From assembly GCA_947449255.1 (NCBI GenBank), contig CANFQX010000002.1, positions 248,001 through 312,000 on the forward strand: a stretch of DNA of 64,000 nucleotides, given 5' to 3'. The translations under genes and the position numbers were made by a program. This DNA is from Pseudobdellovibrionaceae bacterium. GTDB lineage: Bacteria > Bdellovibrionota > Bdellovibrionia > Bdellovibrionales > Bdellovibrionaceae. Below the pieces are notes generated by a model. The model saw only the letters and a list, made by a program, of their open reading frames with translations, searched no databases and was not told the origin of the DNA. This document shows, one piece after another, positions 18,401-27,736 of the stretch. How positions within the stretch are numbered: position 1 is the stretch's first letter; each line of letters starts with the position of its first letter.

Positions 18401-20692
18401 ATGAGACCTATGGATGACAACTTAGATCAAAATTCAATTGAAGGCTGCCAACTTAAGTCAAACAAGGAAGCCTTCTTAATTAACGAGTTTTTAAAAGAGC
18501 TGCGACCACAACTGCCCATTCAGAACCCAATGCCATTTTTTGTTCACAACAATCCAATTCAATATTGGGAAAAATATAAATTTAAACAGGGTGTCGAGTC
18601 AGCTTGCCTGCTCTATGAGCGAGCAGGCATACAAATAGATCGCAACTTTGCTCGGGAGTTCGAGGATTTGGTCATTCCAATTCTGGCGTCCTATCTTGAT
18701 CAGGGAATGAGACGTTGGACCTCCCATGACCATTTAGGTACCACAGGATTATGGGGCTGGTTCAAGAGTTTTGTTGTTTACAGTTCAAGCTTCAAAAGTG
18801 AAGTATTTGCGGACATAAAAAGAGATTTTAATCTTTGGAGTGAACAAAGCTCTGAAGAGTATATTCGTACCGCTCTAGTTAAGAAATTCAAAACACTTGA
18901 TAACACTTCAGAGTGGCATTTTTATTTGAAATCTCTTTTATTCCACCTCAAAGGCTGGAGTGGAATGGTTCATCTATTTGAGTCGAACCCTAGTTTATAC
19001 CCACTTAAAGAGAAAAAAATATCATTGGTTGATTGGTTAGCTATTCTTGTCTTAGTTGAGAGTAAATTAAGCGCAGTAGATCAACTACCAATTGAAGTGG
19101 ATCCAAAATTACGCCATCAACGCGGGCGAGAGATTCAGTTGGAAATTGCGGACATTAAAAACAACGAAGATCAATTCTATCGAACGATCATAACTGATTT
19201 TCGTGATCAAATTAAAATAAATAGAAATTTAAAAAACCAAACTCCAGTAGCACAAATATTTTTCTGCATCGACGATCGAGAAGAAACCTTACGTAAAATG
19301 ATCGAAAAAATAAATCCACAAATTGAAACCTTTGGAACTGTTGGTTTTTTTGGAATTGATATTGCTATTCGATCTTTGGATCAATTGATTTTTCAGCCCT
19401 TCTGCCCTCCAGTTATCCAGCCTCGTAAAAAAGCGACGGAACTAACCATTCATCAAGTTTCAAGGCTGGAAAATAAGGTCAAGTCTGCCGTGACTGCCTT
19501 CAACCACACTCGATTTACTGTTCTTGAACCATTAATCGCCTTACTTGCTCCATTTTTTTATCTGGCGACGTTATTGATCAGAACGCTGAACTTGGGGTTC
19601 TATGGATGGCTTAGAAACAAGTTTTTGAATCAACCGAATAGAATAGATGACTTAAAGTATGAATTTGAGGATGGGTTTTCTTATTCACTTGCTGAAAAAG
19701 TAAAAATTGTTAAGGACATTCTTAAGTCGGCGGGGCTTAAAGAGAATTTCTCGCAAGTCATAATTATGATGGGCCATGGGGCATCAACCACAAACAATCC
19801 TTTTCAAAAATCATACGGTTGTGGTGCTTGCAGCGGCCAATCGGGTTTTGCTAATGCAAAGATCTTCTGTTCTTTTGCTAATGATGTCTATGTTAGGAAA
19901 TCATTGGCCGAATTAGAGTATCACATTCCAGAGAGTACTATGTTCATTGCTGGACATCATGATACTTGCTCAGATGAGTTCATGCTGGTTGAAGACAAAA
20001 ATATGTCAGTGTCCCAAAAGACCATCCTAAATAATATTAGGATAGATTTAAAGAGATCATTGCAAAAAAATACGGAAGATCGATTTAATCGATTTGGAAT
20101 AGATCTAAGTGAATCACCGGTGGATCGATCCTTGGATTGGTCTCAGCCTCGGCCAGAATATGGGCATTCAAGAGTGGCGATGGCAGTCTTTGGACCACGA
20201 TGGCTGACAGGCAATATGAATTTATCGGGGCGCTCTTTTTTGGTTTCTTACGATCCAAGGAATGATCTCAATGGGGCCGAGCTTGAGTTTGTTATCATGA
20301 ATGCACTGCCTGTTTGTGCTAATATTAACCTGGACTATTTTACATCGCGAGCTTTTCCTGAGGCCTTTGGCTCTGGAAGTAAGCTGCCAATGAATATTGT
20401 TTCTGGGATTGGATTGATGACGGGCTCAAAAGGGGACCTTCGGATTGGTTTAGCTCGTCAGATGGTAGATCGACATGAAGCCTTGAGACTAATCAGTTTT
20501 GTTTTCTGCAAGAAAGAGCACTTGGTCAGTATTATTGGAAAATCTGCCCGCTTGACCAATTTAGTTAAAAACGAATGGATTCACCTAGTTCGTATTGATC
20601 CTGATGACTTTTCAATGGAACCATTTACAGAGCATATTTCAGTGATATTAAACGATAAGTTAACAGAGGAATTTAGTGTTGGAATTTCTTAA
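18401..20692 (+). CDS. dabA: DabA-type inorganic carbon transporter subunit (DUF2309)
   Basis: A 763-residue protein of the DUF2309/DabA family. DabA is a zinc protein related in its site to beta-carbonic anhydrases. With DabB it couples ion flow to conversion of CO2 into cytoplasmic bicarbonate. The predicted zinc-site residues are C289 and D291 (FFCIDDREE), H459 (GHGAS) and C474 (YGCGAC). The spacing C+2 to D and H+15 to C matches that reported for the Halothiobacillus protein (C351, D353, H524, C539). The HNNP stretch near the N terminus is also typical. It starts 3 bases after the SulP stop, and dabB begins inside its last 17 bases. Confidence 0.92.
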   Translation: MRPMDDNLDQNSIEGCQLKSNKEAFLINEFLKELRPQLPIQNPMPFFVHNNPIQYWEKYKFKQGVESACLLYERAGIQIDRNFAREFEDLVIPILASYLDQGMRRWTSHDHLGTTGLWGWFKSFVVYSSSFKSEVFADIKRDFNLWSEQSSEEYIRTALVKKFKTLDNTSEWHFYLKSLLFHLKGWSGMVHLFESNPSLYPLKEKKISLVDWLAILVLVESKLSAVDQLPIEVDPKLRHQRGREIQLEIADIKNNEDQFYRTIITDFRDQIKINRNLKNQTPVAQIFFCIDDREETLRKMIEKINPQIETFGTVGFFGIDIAIRSLDQLIFQPFCPPVIQPRKKATELTIHQVSRLENKVKSAVTAFNHTRFTVLEPLIALLAPFFYLATLLIRTLNLGFYGWLRNKFLNQPNRIDDLKYEFEDGFSYSLAEKVKIVKDILKSAGLKENFSQVIIMMGHGASTTNNPFQKSYGCGACSGQSGFANAKIFCSFANDVYVRKSLAELEYHIPESTMFIAGHHDTCSDEFMLVEDKNMSVSQKTILNNIRIDLKRSLQKNTEDRFNRFGIDLSESPVDRSLDWSQPRPEYGHSRVAMAVFGPRWLTGNMNLSGRSFLVSYDPRNDLNGAELEFVIMNALPVCANINLDYFTSRAFPEAFGSGSKLPMNIVSGIGLMTGSKGDLRIGLARQMVDRHEALRLISFVFCKKEHLVSIIGKSARLTNLVKNEWIHLVRIDPDDFSMEPFTEHISVILNDKLTEEFSVGIS

Positions 20693-22190
20693 TACGATTC
20701 AGGATTTGTTTCATCATTATGAATACGGTTTTTCCTTCAGCCCATTTTCTGTGACTTTTGGTATTCTTATTCTTTTTACCTTGTCCGTCGTCGGAAAATT
20801 CTCGAAAAACTATCTAAAAGGAGAGGTTGGCGCTCCTCGTTTTTGGGTGCTTTTTACCTTCTTTGCATTTGGAATATTGATTTCATGTTTTGCGAAGAAT
20901 CTGACCACTTTTTATGTGGGCTGGGAAATGGTTGGATTGGCGTCCTATTTCTTGATTGGCTTTTACCAGACGAATGCTCGCAGCACTGAAAACTCGATGA
21001 TTGCTTTAGCAAATTACAAGATCTGCGATCTTTTTTTCGTTATGGCCATTCTCCTTGAAGAATCTAAATTGCACACTGCTAGCGGATTTTGCTTAATTAT
21101 TGCGACCCTTGCTAAAAGCGCACAGTTGCCATTTTCTTCTTGGTTGTATCGGGCTTTAGAAGGCCCAACTCCCTCCAGTACGCTATTTTATGGTGGGCTG
21201 TCGTTGCACCTTGGGGCCTTTGCTCTGTTGCAGTTTTCCCCAATGTGGGATCATTCCGTGGCTCTGCGAGTGCTCGTTTTTTTAATCGGTTTTAGTAGTG
21301 CGATTTTTGGATTTTTAGTGGGTTCAACGCGAAGTGATTTAAAAACAGCGTTTGCCTTCGCTTCAATTTCACAAGTAGGGCTTATTTATTGTGAAATGGC
21401 CTTGGGCTTTTATAATTTGGCAATGTGGCATATTGTTGGTCACAATCTATTGAGAACTTGGAATTATCTTCGTGGGATGAGCTTTTTTGATGAGTTTTTT
21501 AAAAAAGAATATCATCAGCAAAAAAGCATTATTTGGGATAATATTTTTGGTTTACTTCCAGATTCATTTTTTATTCATTCATTGAATAGTTTTTATGTGG
21601 ATAGAATTTCAGTTCTATTGCGAAAATGGGGACTGCTGATTTTTACTTTAGTAGCATACTTTAGCTTGTTGATATCGCATGAAGGTGACTTGTTTTCTAT
21701 TCTGTCATTGGGTGCAGGGCTTTTGTTAACGGTTTTACTTTTTGTCAAAGAGCGTATTAAACCAAATCCTTTTTTGGCAGGTTTAGTATTATCGCAGACA
21801 TTATTTCTGGTTTCTATCCACACCTTTTTTGAGGATAGAATTGAGCACTTATATTTAGTCATTTCAATTATGAGTCTGATATTGCTAATGGTTTCATTAT
21901 GGCCCGCAGTTGTTATTTGGAAAAAAAGGCAATCCTCTGGTTTCGATCGACACCAACTTTTGGGTCTTTCAGTTAAGTTGAGAGGGCGACATTTGGTTTT
22001 CTTGGTCTCAGCCATTGCTTTAACTGGATCACCAGGAACTTTTGAGTTTTTTATACAAGAGGGCATACTTGACGAACTATGGTCCAAGTCGCATTTGTTT
22101 TTGGTAGTTTCAATGGTTTGCTTGACGCTAAATACGGTCCATACTTTCAAAATTGGACAACTGGCATTTTTAGGTGACTCCAAAAACTAG
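20676..22190 (+). CDS. dabB: DabB-type NuoL-like membrane subunit
   Basis: A 504-residue polytopic membrane protein of the proton-antiporter (NuoL/MrpA) superfamily. Recognisable parts are the early FYVGWEMVGLASYFLIGFY and the central LAKSAQLPFSSWLYRALEGP with following TPSST. Such subunits provide the ion path. Next to dabA it is the expected DabB partner, not a piece of complex I, and no other nuo gene is present. The GTG at 20676 has AGAGGA 6 bases upstream and overlaps the dabA end by 17 bases, implying coupled synthesis. It ends 5 bases from the convergent AGE-family gene. Confidence 0.85.
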   Translation: MLEFLNTIQDLFHHYEYGFSFSPFSVTFGILILFTLSVVGKFSKNYLKGEVGAPRFWVLFTFFAFGILISCFAKNLTTFYVGWEMVGLASYFLIGFYQTNARSTENSMIALANYKICDLFFVMAILLEESKLHTASGFCLIIATLAKSAQLPFSSWLYRALEGPTPSSTLFYGGLSLHLGAFALLQFSPMWDHSVALRVLVFLIGFSSAIFGFLVGSTRSDLKTAFAFASISQVGLIYCEMALGFYNLAMWHIVGHNLLRTWNYLRGMSFFDEFFKKEYHQQKSIIWDNIFGLLPDSFFIHSLNSFYVDRISVLLRKWGLLIFTLVAYFSLLISHEGDLFSILSLGAGLLLTVLLFVKERIKPNPFLAGLVLSQTLFLVSIHTFFEDRIEHLYLVISIMSLILLMVSLWPAVVIWKKRQSSGFDRHQLLGLSVKLRGRHLVFLVSAIALTGSPGTFEFFIQEGILDELWSKSHLFLVVSMVCLTLNTVHTFKIGQLAFLGDSKN

Positions 22191-22195
22191 ATTTT

Positions 22196-23365
22196 TCAGA
22201 GTTGTTCCGTCAAATTTCCCCTTAAATTAATGTATTCTTCCATCGCATTTACGATGTGGTAAAGGGAGCTTGCCTTAGCAGAGTTCCCGCTGAATTTATC
22301 TTGCTCTGAAAGCTGATCGAACCAAAGGCCCTTTATCGGCGTTTCAAAAAATCTAAAAAGTGTTACCATGGCCTCATCAGCAGCCTGCACATAGGACGAC
22401 CGCTCAGAGCTAGGCACTTCATTTCCTAAGCGAACAGCAGCCTTTATTCGCTCGCACTGAGGCCAAAATCTGGATGATTGCAATTTCGGGGCGTGATTGC
22501 TCCACATTTCATCAAAGGCAATTTTTCGAATTGGCGAGGTTCCATATTTTTCAGCTGTTTGAAAAAGTTGATGTCGAATGGACTTTAAGTTTTGGCCTGT
22601 AAGGTCTTCATAGAGGGACATTAACCAAGCCCACTCATACTGGTGGCCCGGTTCATAAATAAATTGTCCATTTTCAACAATAGGATTCCATTCGGAATCA
22701 AAGTATTCACCAAGAACATGAGTCTTTGGATCTATAAGCTTTGAGACTGCCAAGTTCATCAGCTCGGAGCCAAGTTCTTTCCACGCCATGTCCTCATCGA
22801 TTTGCATCCAGGCAATAGCTGATTCAAGAAGGTGCATGTGAGGATTGGACTTATAGGAGATTTGACCTTGTTCATCAACCTCTGTAAAACCACCATGGCC
22901 AGTTTTGCGATGGGTATTTAAATAAGTCAGTAATTCTAGTGCCCTCAGCTTATATTTATCTTTTTTGGTCACAGAATAGGCTTGGGCCAATCCAAATAAA
23001 GCAAAGGCCTGAGTGTATAAATCTTCATTGATGCTCTTTGGAGAGCCATCGGGATTGATAGAATAGATAAATCCGCCGTTGGAGGCTGAAAAAAAATCCA
23101 TTAAATAGTTTGCAGCACGCTCAGCGGTTTCAACTGCTAAATCTTTTTTTAAGCAGCCTAACTTAGCTCCTGTCAGCACAGAATAAATTTGTCGAGATTG
23201 GACCATGGCTCGACGTGGGACTTCCATCGGTTCCTTATTGAAAGTTAGACTTTCAATAAAACCACCATGACTTTGATCAATTCCTTGGGTGATCCACAAA
23301 GGATAAACATCATCTTTGAGCCAGGTTTTAGACATCTCAATCAATTGCATAAAAGTGGTAGTCAT
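22196..23365 (-). CDS. AGE-family sugar epimerase/isomerase
   Basis: A 389-residue (alpha/alpha)6-barrel protein of the N-acylglucosamine 2-epimerase family. Supporting stretches are HGGFIESLTF near the N terminus, RAMVQSRQIYSV, NPHMHLLESAIAW and the typical PGHQYEWAWLM. The family includes GlcNAc 2-epimerase, mannose isomerase (YihS), cellobiose 2-epimerase and bacterial phosphomannose-isomerase-like proteins, and the exact sugar cannot be set from sequence alone. It may be followed by the small membrane protein gene upstream on the same strand (start 23589). No sugar-uptake gene is adjacent. Confidence 0.8.
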   Translation of the reverse strand: MTTTFMQLIEMSKTWLKDDVYPLWITQGIDQSHGGFIESLTFNKEPMEVPRRAMVQSRQIYSVLTGAKLGCLKKDLAVETAERAANYLMDFFSASNGGFIYSINPDGSPKSINEDLYTQAFALFGLAQAYSVTKKDKYKLRALELLTYLNTHRKTGHGGFTEVDEQGQISYKSNPHMHLLESAIAWMQIDEDMAWKELGSELMNLAVSKLIDPKTHVLGEYFDSEWNPIVENGQFIYEPGHQYEWAWLMSLYEDLTGQNLKSIRHQLFQTAEKYGTSPIRKIAFDEMWSNHAPKLQSSRFWPQCERIKAAVRLGNEVPSSERSSYVQAADEAMVTLFRFFETPIKGLWFDQLSEQDKFSGNSAKASSLYHIVNAMEEYINLRGNLTEQL

Positions 23366-23385
23366 AGGGTCCCTTTAAGTAAGGT

Positions 23386-23589
23386 TTAAGTGCGATCTAT
23401 AATTAAATAGGGGATGATCAGATAAAATGTGATATCGCGAATGAGATAATAGGCAATCACACCAGCAAAAAGTTTCCAACCATATTTCTCTTGAAGGCCT
23501 TTAAAGCCCGACGTTTTAAGGGTGGATTTAACATGGCTAAATCTCACTGAATTTAGTTTAAATTTACTTAAGTTTATATATTTAAACAT
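23386..23589 (-). CDS. Small single-pass membrane protein, unknown function
   Basis: A 67-residue protein with a basic N-terminal half and one hydrophobic segment near the C terminus (about residues 44-62, LFAGVIAYYLIRDITFYLII). I chose the ATG at 23589 over the upstream 23604 start; GCGGGA lies about 8 bases before it. I do not recognise the family. It is 20 bases upstream of the AGE gene on the same strand, so the two may be co-transcribed. The basic face followed by a membrane anchor is compatible with a small regulatory membrane protein, but that is only a guess. Confidence 0.5.
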   Translation of the reverse strand: MFKYINLSKFKLNSVRFSHVKSTLKTSGFKGLQEKYGWKLFAGVIAYYLIRDITFYLIIPYLIIDRT

Positions 23590-23674
23590 TCGCAATTCCC
23601 GCAAAAGTATAGAGTCAATACTTCGTATATCACTAAAAAATAACCTTAGTCATCTATTCGTGAATCGAGGAATA

Positions 23675-23713
23675 AAAAAAGCGGATCTTAATTTTCACTA
23701 AGATCCGCTTTTT
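23675..23713 (-). terminator. Rho-independent terminator of mdh-sucC-sucD
   Basis: A perfect hairpin: AGCGGATCTTA pairs with TAAGATCCGCT across an 8-base loop, flanked by A- and T-runs on both sides. It lies 23 bases after the sucD stop and may also act in the other direction. Confidence 0.85.
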
Positions 23714-23735
23714 AATTGAAATTAATATCAGACTA

Positions 23736-24605
23736 TTATTTCAACATTGATTTCAATGTTGTTCCCATATCCGCAGGGCTTCGAGCTATCTTGCATCCAG
23801 CAGCTTCAAGGGCAGCAAATTTTGCTTCTGCTGTACCTTTTCCACCACTAATAATAGCACCAGCATGTCCCATTCGTTTTCCAGCAGGAGCTGCAGCCCC
23901 CGCAATGAAAGCGGTCACTGGTTTTTTAAAGTGCTTTTTAATGTAGTCAGCTGCTTCCTCTTCGGCCGATCCACCAATTTCACCAATCATAATAACAGCG
24001 TCAGTATCTGGATCTTCATTGAACATTTTCAAAACATCAATAAAGTTTGTGCCATTGACTGGATCACCACCAATGCCTACACAAGTCGATTGTCCGAGAC
24101 CCAAGGCGGTCAATTGGCCAACAGCTTCATAGGTTAAAGTTCCAGATCGTGATAGGACACCGATGCGACCAGGCTTATGAATGTGAGCTGGCATGATTCC
24201 AATTTTGCAGGCTCCTGGAGTAATTACGCCAGGACAATTTGGACCGATAAGTCGGGTCTTTTTGCCTTGCATAAATTTTTTCACCTTAACCATGTCTAAA
24301 ACAGGAATGCCTTCTGTGATGCAGATAACAAGATCAAGATCTGCATCAACAGCTTCCATAATTGAATCTGCCGCAAATGGTGGCGGTACGAAAATAACAG
24401 AAGCGTTGCAGCCTGTAGCCGCTTTCGCTTCTTTAACTGTATTAAATACTGGAAGTCCAATATGAGTGGTGCCGCCTTTTCCAGGAGTTACACCGCCAAC
24501 CATTTTTGTTCCATAAGCCAAAGCTTGCTCAGAGTGGAAAGTTCCTTGAGCGCCAGTGAATCCTTGGCAGATGACTTTTGTATCTTTATTTATAAGAATT
24601 GCCAT
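23736..24605 (-). CDS. sucD: Succinyl-CoA synthetase alpha subunit
   Basis: A 289-residue subunit that binds CoA in an N-terminal Rossmann-like domain ([18 protein letters not shown]) and carries the phosphorylated histidine in [17 protein letters not shown] near residue 245. It makes ATP or GTP from succinyl-CoA in the TCA cycle together with SucC. The ATG at 24605 is used; a TTG two codons earlier is less likely. An AAAGGA site made by the end of sucC lies about 8 bases upstream. A strong terminator follows the stop. Confidence 0.96.
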   Translation of the reverse strand: MAILINKDTKVICQGFTGAQGTFHSEQALAYGTKMVGGVTPGKGGTTHIGLPVFNTVKEAKAATGCNASVIFVPPPFAADSIMEAVDADLDLVICITEGIPVLDMVKVKKFMQGKKTRLIGPNCPGVITPGACKIGIMPAHIHKPGRIGVLSRSGTLTYEAVGQLTALGLGQSTCVGIGGDPVNGTNFIDVLKMFNEDPDTDAVIMIGEIGGSAEEEAADYIKKHFKKPVTAFIAGAAAPAGKRMGHAGAIISGGKGTAEAKFAALEAAGCKIARSPADMGTTLKSMLK

Positions 24606-24611
24606 ATTCAA

Positions 24612-25775
24612 TTATCCTTTAACTGCTGCAACAATTTTCTTAGCTGCATCTGTAAGATCATCAGCAGGAGTGATATTCAATCCGCTTTCTCTCAACATTT
24701 TTTTACCAAGCTCAACATTTGTACCCTCAAGGCGAACAACAAGTGGCACTTTAAGTCCTAATTCTTTAGATGCCGAAATCACGCCATCAGCGATGATGTC
24801 GCATTTCATAATGCCACCGAAGATGTTAACCAGGATTCCTTTAACATTAGGATCCTTTAGAATGATCTTAAATGCGGCAGTCACTTTTTCTTTATTTGCG
24901 CCGCCGCCAACATCTAAGAAATTTGCAGGTGAAGAACCATGCAGTTTAATGATATCCAGAGTGGCCATCGCAAGTCCGGCACCATTCACTAGGCATCCAA
25001 TATTTCCATCGAGTTTGATGAAAGCAAGGTCATATTTTGAAGCTTCGATTTCAGAGGGTTCTTCTTCATTTAAATCGCGCATTTCAACTATGTCTGGATG
25101 TCTAAAGAGTGAATTTGAATCGAAATTCATTTTGGCATCAAGACAAAGAACATCGTTATCTTTTGTCACCACAAGCGGATTTATTTCAGCAATTGAGCAA
25201 TCTGTCGCAATAAATGCATTATAAAGTCCAGTGAAAAACTTAACAGCTTTGTTTACAATTTCTGGCGCCATTCCGATTTGGAAGGCCAACTCACGCGCTT
25301 GGAAAGGCATTAATCCCACGGTAGGATCAATATCAACTTTTTTGATTGCGTCTGGATTATGTTCTGCAACTTCCTCGATATCCATGCCGCCTTCAGAAGA
25401 AGCCATCATTGCGGCTCTGCCTGTGGCACGATCGATAAGGCAAGCAACATAATACTCTTTGGCAATGTTGCATCCTTGTTCGATGAAAACTTTTTGTACA
25501 ACTTTACCTTCAGGACCCGTTTGGTGGGTAACTAAAGTCATCCCAATCATTTTTCGTGTGAATTCAGCCACTTCTTCGATGGATTTAGCAACTTTAACGC
25601 CTCCACCTTTTCCTCGACCACCGGCATGTATTTGAGCTTTGACAACCCAAACAGTTCCACCAATTTCTTTTGCAGCGGCTACGGCTTCGTCAGGAGTGTG
25701 CGCAAGTTTCCCTTTGAGGGTTGCTACGCCAAACTTTCTTAGGACCTCTTTGGCCTGATACTCATGAATATTCAT
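24612..25775 (-). CDS. sucC: Succinyl-CoA synthetase beta subunit
   Basis: A 387-residue subunit with an N-terminal ATP-grasp domain: [16 protein letters not shown], then [15 protein letters not shown] for nucleotide binding. A C-terminal ligase domain has [12 protein letters not shown] and [11 protein letters not shown]. Length and motifs match the family. It pairs with SucD, whose gene begins 6 bases downstream, and lies 16 bases after mdh, giving a TCA-cycle operon. Confidence 0.96.
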   Translation of the reverse strand: MNIHEYQAKEVLRKFGVATLKGKLAHTPDEAVAAAKEIGGTVWVVKAQIHAGGRGKGGGVKVAKSIEEVAEFTRKMIGMTLVTHQTGPEGKVVQKVFIEQGCNIAKEYYVACLIDRATGRAAMMASSEGGMDIEEVAEHNPDAIKKVDIDPTVGLMPFQARELAFQIGMAPEIVNKAVKFFTGLYNAFIATDCSIAEINPLVVTKDNDVLCLDAKMNFDSNSLFRHPDIVEMRDLNEEEPSEIEASKYDLAFIKLDGNIGCLVNGAGLAMATLDIIKLHGSSPANFLDVGGGANKEKVTAAFKIILKDPNVKGILVNIFGGIMKCDIIADGVISASKELGLKVPLVVRLEGTNVELGKKMLRESGLNITPADDLTDAAKKIVAAVKG

Positions 25776-25791
25776 TACTTATTTACTCCGA

Positions 25792-26736
25792 TTATTGAAC
25801 GGTTTTTAGGGCTGATACTAATGTACGAACAGCATCAACAGATTTCTTGAATTCCTCTTGTTCAGCAGGATTCATTTCAAACTTATGTACTTTCTCTATT
25901 CCATTGCCGCCGATAGTTGCGATAACACCTACCATAAGGCCTTCATTCACACCAAATTCACCAGTCAACTCTACAGCAACTGGAAGCACGCGTTTTTGAT
26001 CTTTCAAAATAGCTTCAGCCATTTCAACTGCACCACGTGCAGGAGCATAGTAAGCAGAACCTGTTTTAAGGTGGCCACCAATTTCGGCACCAGCTTGCTT
26101 GGTTCTTTGGACGATAGCTGCAATTTTGTCAGCGGTCATAAGTTCAGTTAATGGAATCCCGGAAACTGAAGTGTGACGAACTAAAGGCATCATAGCATCT
26201 CCGTGATTGCCGATAACCATGCCTGTAACATCTTTCACAGAAACGCCAAGTTCTTCAGCTATAAAGGTACGGTATCTAGCTGAATCCAAACAGCCACCCA
26301 TTCCCATAACACGTTCACGCGGAAAGCCTAGGATCTGCTTAGCATATACGGCCATAACGTCCATCGGATTACATACAACGATGACAAATGAATGAGGTGC
26401 ATACTTTTTAACACCCTCACAGACATCCTTGACGATTTTTGTATTGATTCCAACAAGCTCATCGCGGCTCATTCCAGGTTTTCGTGGCATTCCAGCTGTG
26501 ATAATAACGACGTCAGAATCTGCGATATCTTCATATTTATTGGTGCCTTTAACGTTTGTATCAAACATTTCAATAGCAGCAGCTTGAGCTAAGTCGAGGG
26601 ATTTGCCGATAGCTGCACCTTCATTGACATCCAGAATAACAACATCTCCGAGTTCTTTTTGAGCTGCCCAATGAGCAGTCGTAGAACCAACGAAACCAGC
26701 ACCGATTACGGCGATTTTTTTTCTTTTGTGAGGCAT
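25792..26736 (-). CDS. mdh: Malate dehydrogenase (LDH-like type)
   Basis: A 314-residue NAD-dependent enzyme that interconverts malate and oxaloacetate. The N-terminal Rossmann motif is IAVIGAGFVGSTTAHW. The substrate-loop stretch AGMPRKPGMSRDEL contains the two arginines expected for malate, not lactate. NPMDVM and the catalytic-histidine stretch VIGNHGDAMMP are intact. This is the LDH-like MDH group found in many non-enteric bacteria. AAAGGAG lies about 7 bases before the ATG at 26736. sucC and sucD follow in the same operon. Confidence 0.95.
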   Translation of the reverse strand: MPHKRKKIAVIGAGFVGSTTAHWAAQKELGDVVILDVNEGAAIGKSLDLAQAAAIEMFDTNVKGTNKYEDIADSDVVIITAGMPRKPGMSRDELVGINTKIVKDVCEGVKKYAPHSFVIVVCNPMDVMAVYAKQILGFPRERVMGMGGCLDSARYRTFIAEELGVSVKDVTGMVIGNHGDAMMPLVRHTSVSGIPLTELMTADKIAAIVQRTKQAGAEIGGHLKTGSAYYAPARGAVEMAEAILKDQKRVLPVAVELTGEFGVNEGLMVGVIATIGGNGIEKVHKFEMNPAEQEEFKKSVDAVRTLVSALKTVQ

Positions 26737-26947
26737 TTGAAATCTCCTTTAGGCATCATAATGTACGAAAAAATTAGAACTTGCGTCGATGGTTCATTCA
26801 ATATCAAATCGTACCTAGAGACAAGCGATTCTGCTTGGCGCAGTACTTTGCCCAAGGCCCACAAAGACTAAAGCCTACAAGGTCTAGATAAGCCAAGTGA
26901 AGATCTTTGCCGCCCTTGAAATCAGTGGAAATTCTGAGAAGGATTTT

Positions 26948-27703
26948 ATGAGTATAATGAGTTTGCAAAATGTGAAAGTGTGCTTTGAATCCCAAGTCAT
27001 ACTTAAGTCAATAAACTTAGAAATAAAGCGCGGTGAAGCCTTCGTCATTATTGGGCCAAGCGGACAGGGGAAAACAACCCTGTTAAAAACCTTGTCTGGC
27101 CTTGTAACTCCTCAAAATGGCAAAGTATTTATTGAACAGAAAGAATGGCTAACGCTAAGCTTCAAAGAGCAACTCCCCGTACTTAGAAAGATGGGAATAT
27201 TGTTTCAAAAAAATGCTCTGTTCGATTCGTTCACTTGCATTGAAAACATAGCTTTTCCATTGCAAGAATTGGGGACCTTGACCGAAAGGGAAATTGAAAA
27301 AAAGGCTGAGTATTTTTTGGATGCTGTAGGAATGGCTCATGCGCGTGATTTATTTCCTGATGAAATCAGTGGTGGGATGCAAAAGCGACTTGGAATTGCC
27401 AGAGCGTTGGCGTTGGACCCAGAAATTATTTTTTATGACGATCCTACGGCTGGACTCGATCCAATAACGGCCAAAAAAATTATAGATTTAATCATTTTTT
27501 TAAAGAACCAGCAAGATTCCACCATAGTTGCAGTTACTAATGATATGAACCGAGCTTATCAACTTGCAGATCGAATTGGCATGGTCATAGATGGTGGTCT
27601 TTTGATGACTGGAACTCCTGAAGAAACCAGAAATCATCCAGATTTGAGAGTTCAACAGTTTATTCACGGCAATCTTACTGGGCCTTTGAACGCGATGACT
27701 TGA
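26948..27703 (+). CDS. Mla/MCE-type ABC transporter ATPase 1 (non-canonical catalytic residues)
   Basis: A 251-residue ABC ATPase. Walker A is GPSGQGKTT (36-44), the Q-loop is ILFQKNALFDS and the signature is the canonical SGGMQ (141-145). Walker B ends D164-D165 (IFYDDPTAGLDP), so the usual catalytic glutamate is aspartate. The switch position, usually His in SHD, is N198 (VTNDM). The start at 26948 has GAAGGA 7 bases upstream; an in-frame ATG at 26897 is less likely. It is the first gene of a five-gene lipid-transport operon and probably pairs with the second ATPase (27737-28468). Confidence 0.85.
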   Translation: MSIMSLQNVKVCFESQVILKSINLEIKRGEAFVIIGPSGQGKTTLLKTLSGLVTPQNGKVFIEQKEWLTLSFKEQLPVLRKMGILFQKNALFDSFTCIENIAFPLQELGTLTEREIEKKAEYFLDAVGMAHARDLFPDEISGGMQKRLGIARALALDPEIIFYDDPTAGLDPITAKKIIDLIIFLKNQQDSTIVAVTNDMNRAYQLADRIGMVIDGGLLMTGTPEETRNHPDLRVQQFIHGNLTGPLNAMT

Positions 27704-27736
27704 CCCCTTATCGTTTGCGACTTTAAAATTAGAATA

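Noticed and set aside
21593-22183. A 196-codon open frame on the minus strand inside dabB
   Set aside because: It is antisense to a clear membrane-protein gene, has no binding site, and reads as a Lys/Thr-rich translation of a hydrophobic coding strand.
18401-22190. dabA/dabB considered as part of respiratory complex I
   Set aside because: No other nuo genes are present, and the DabA zinc-site residues and gene overlap identify the carbon-uptake pair.
24556-25224. A 222-codon plus-strand open frame opposite sucC/sucD
   Set aside because: It is antisense to two certain genes and spans their junction; low stop frequency comes from the codon use of sucC.
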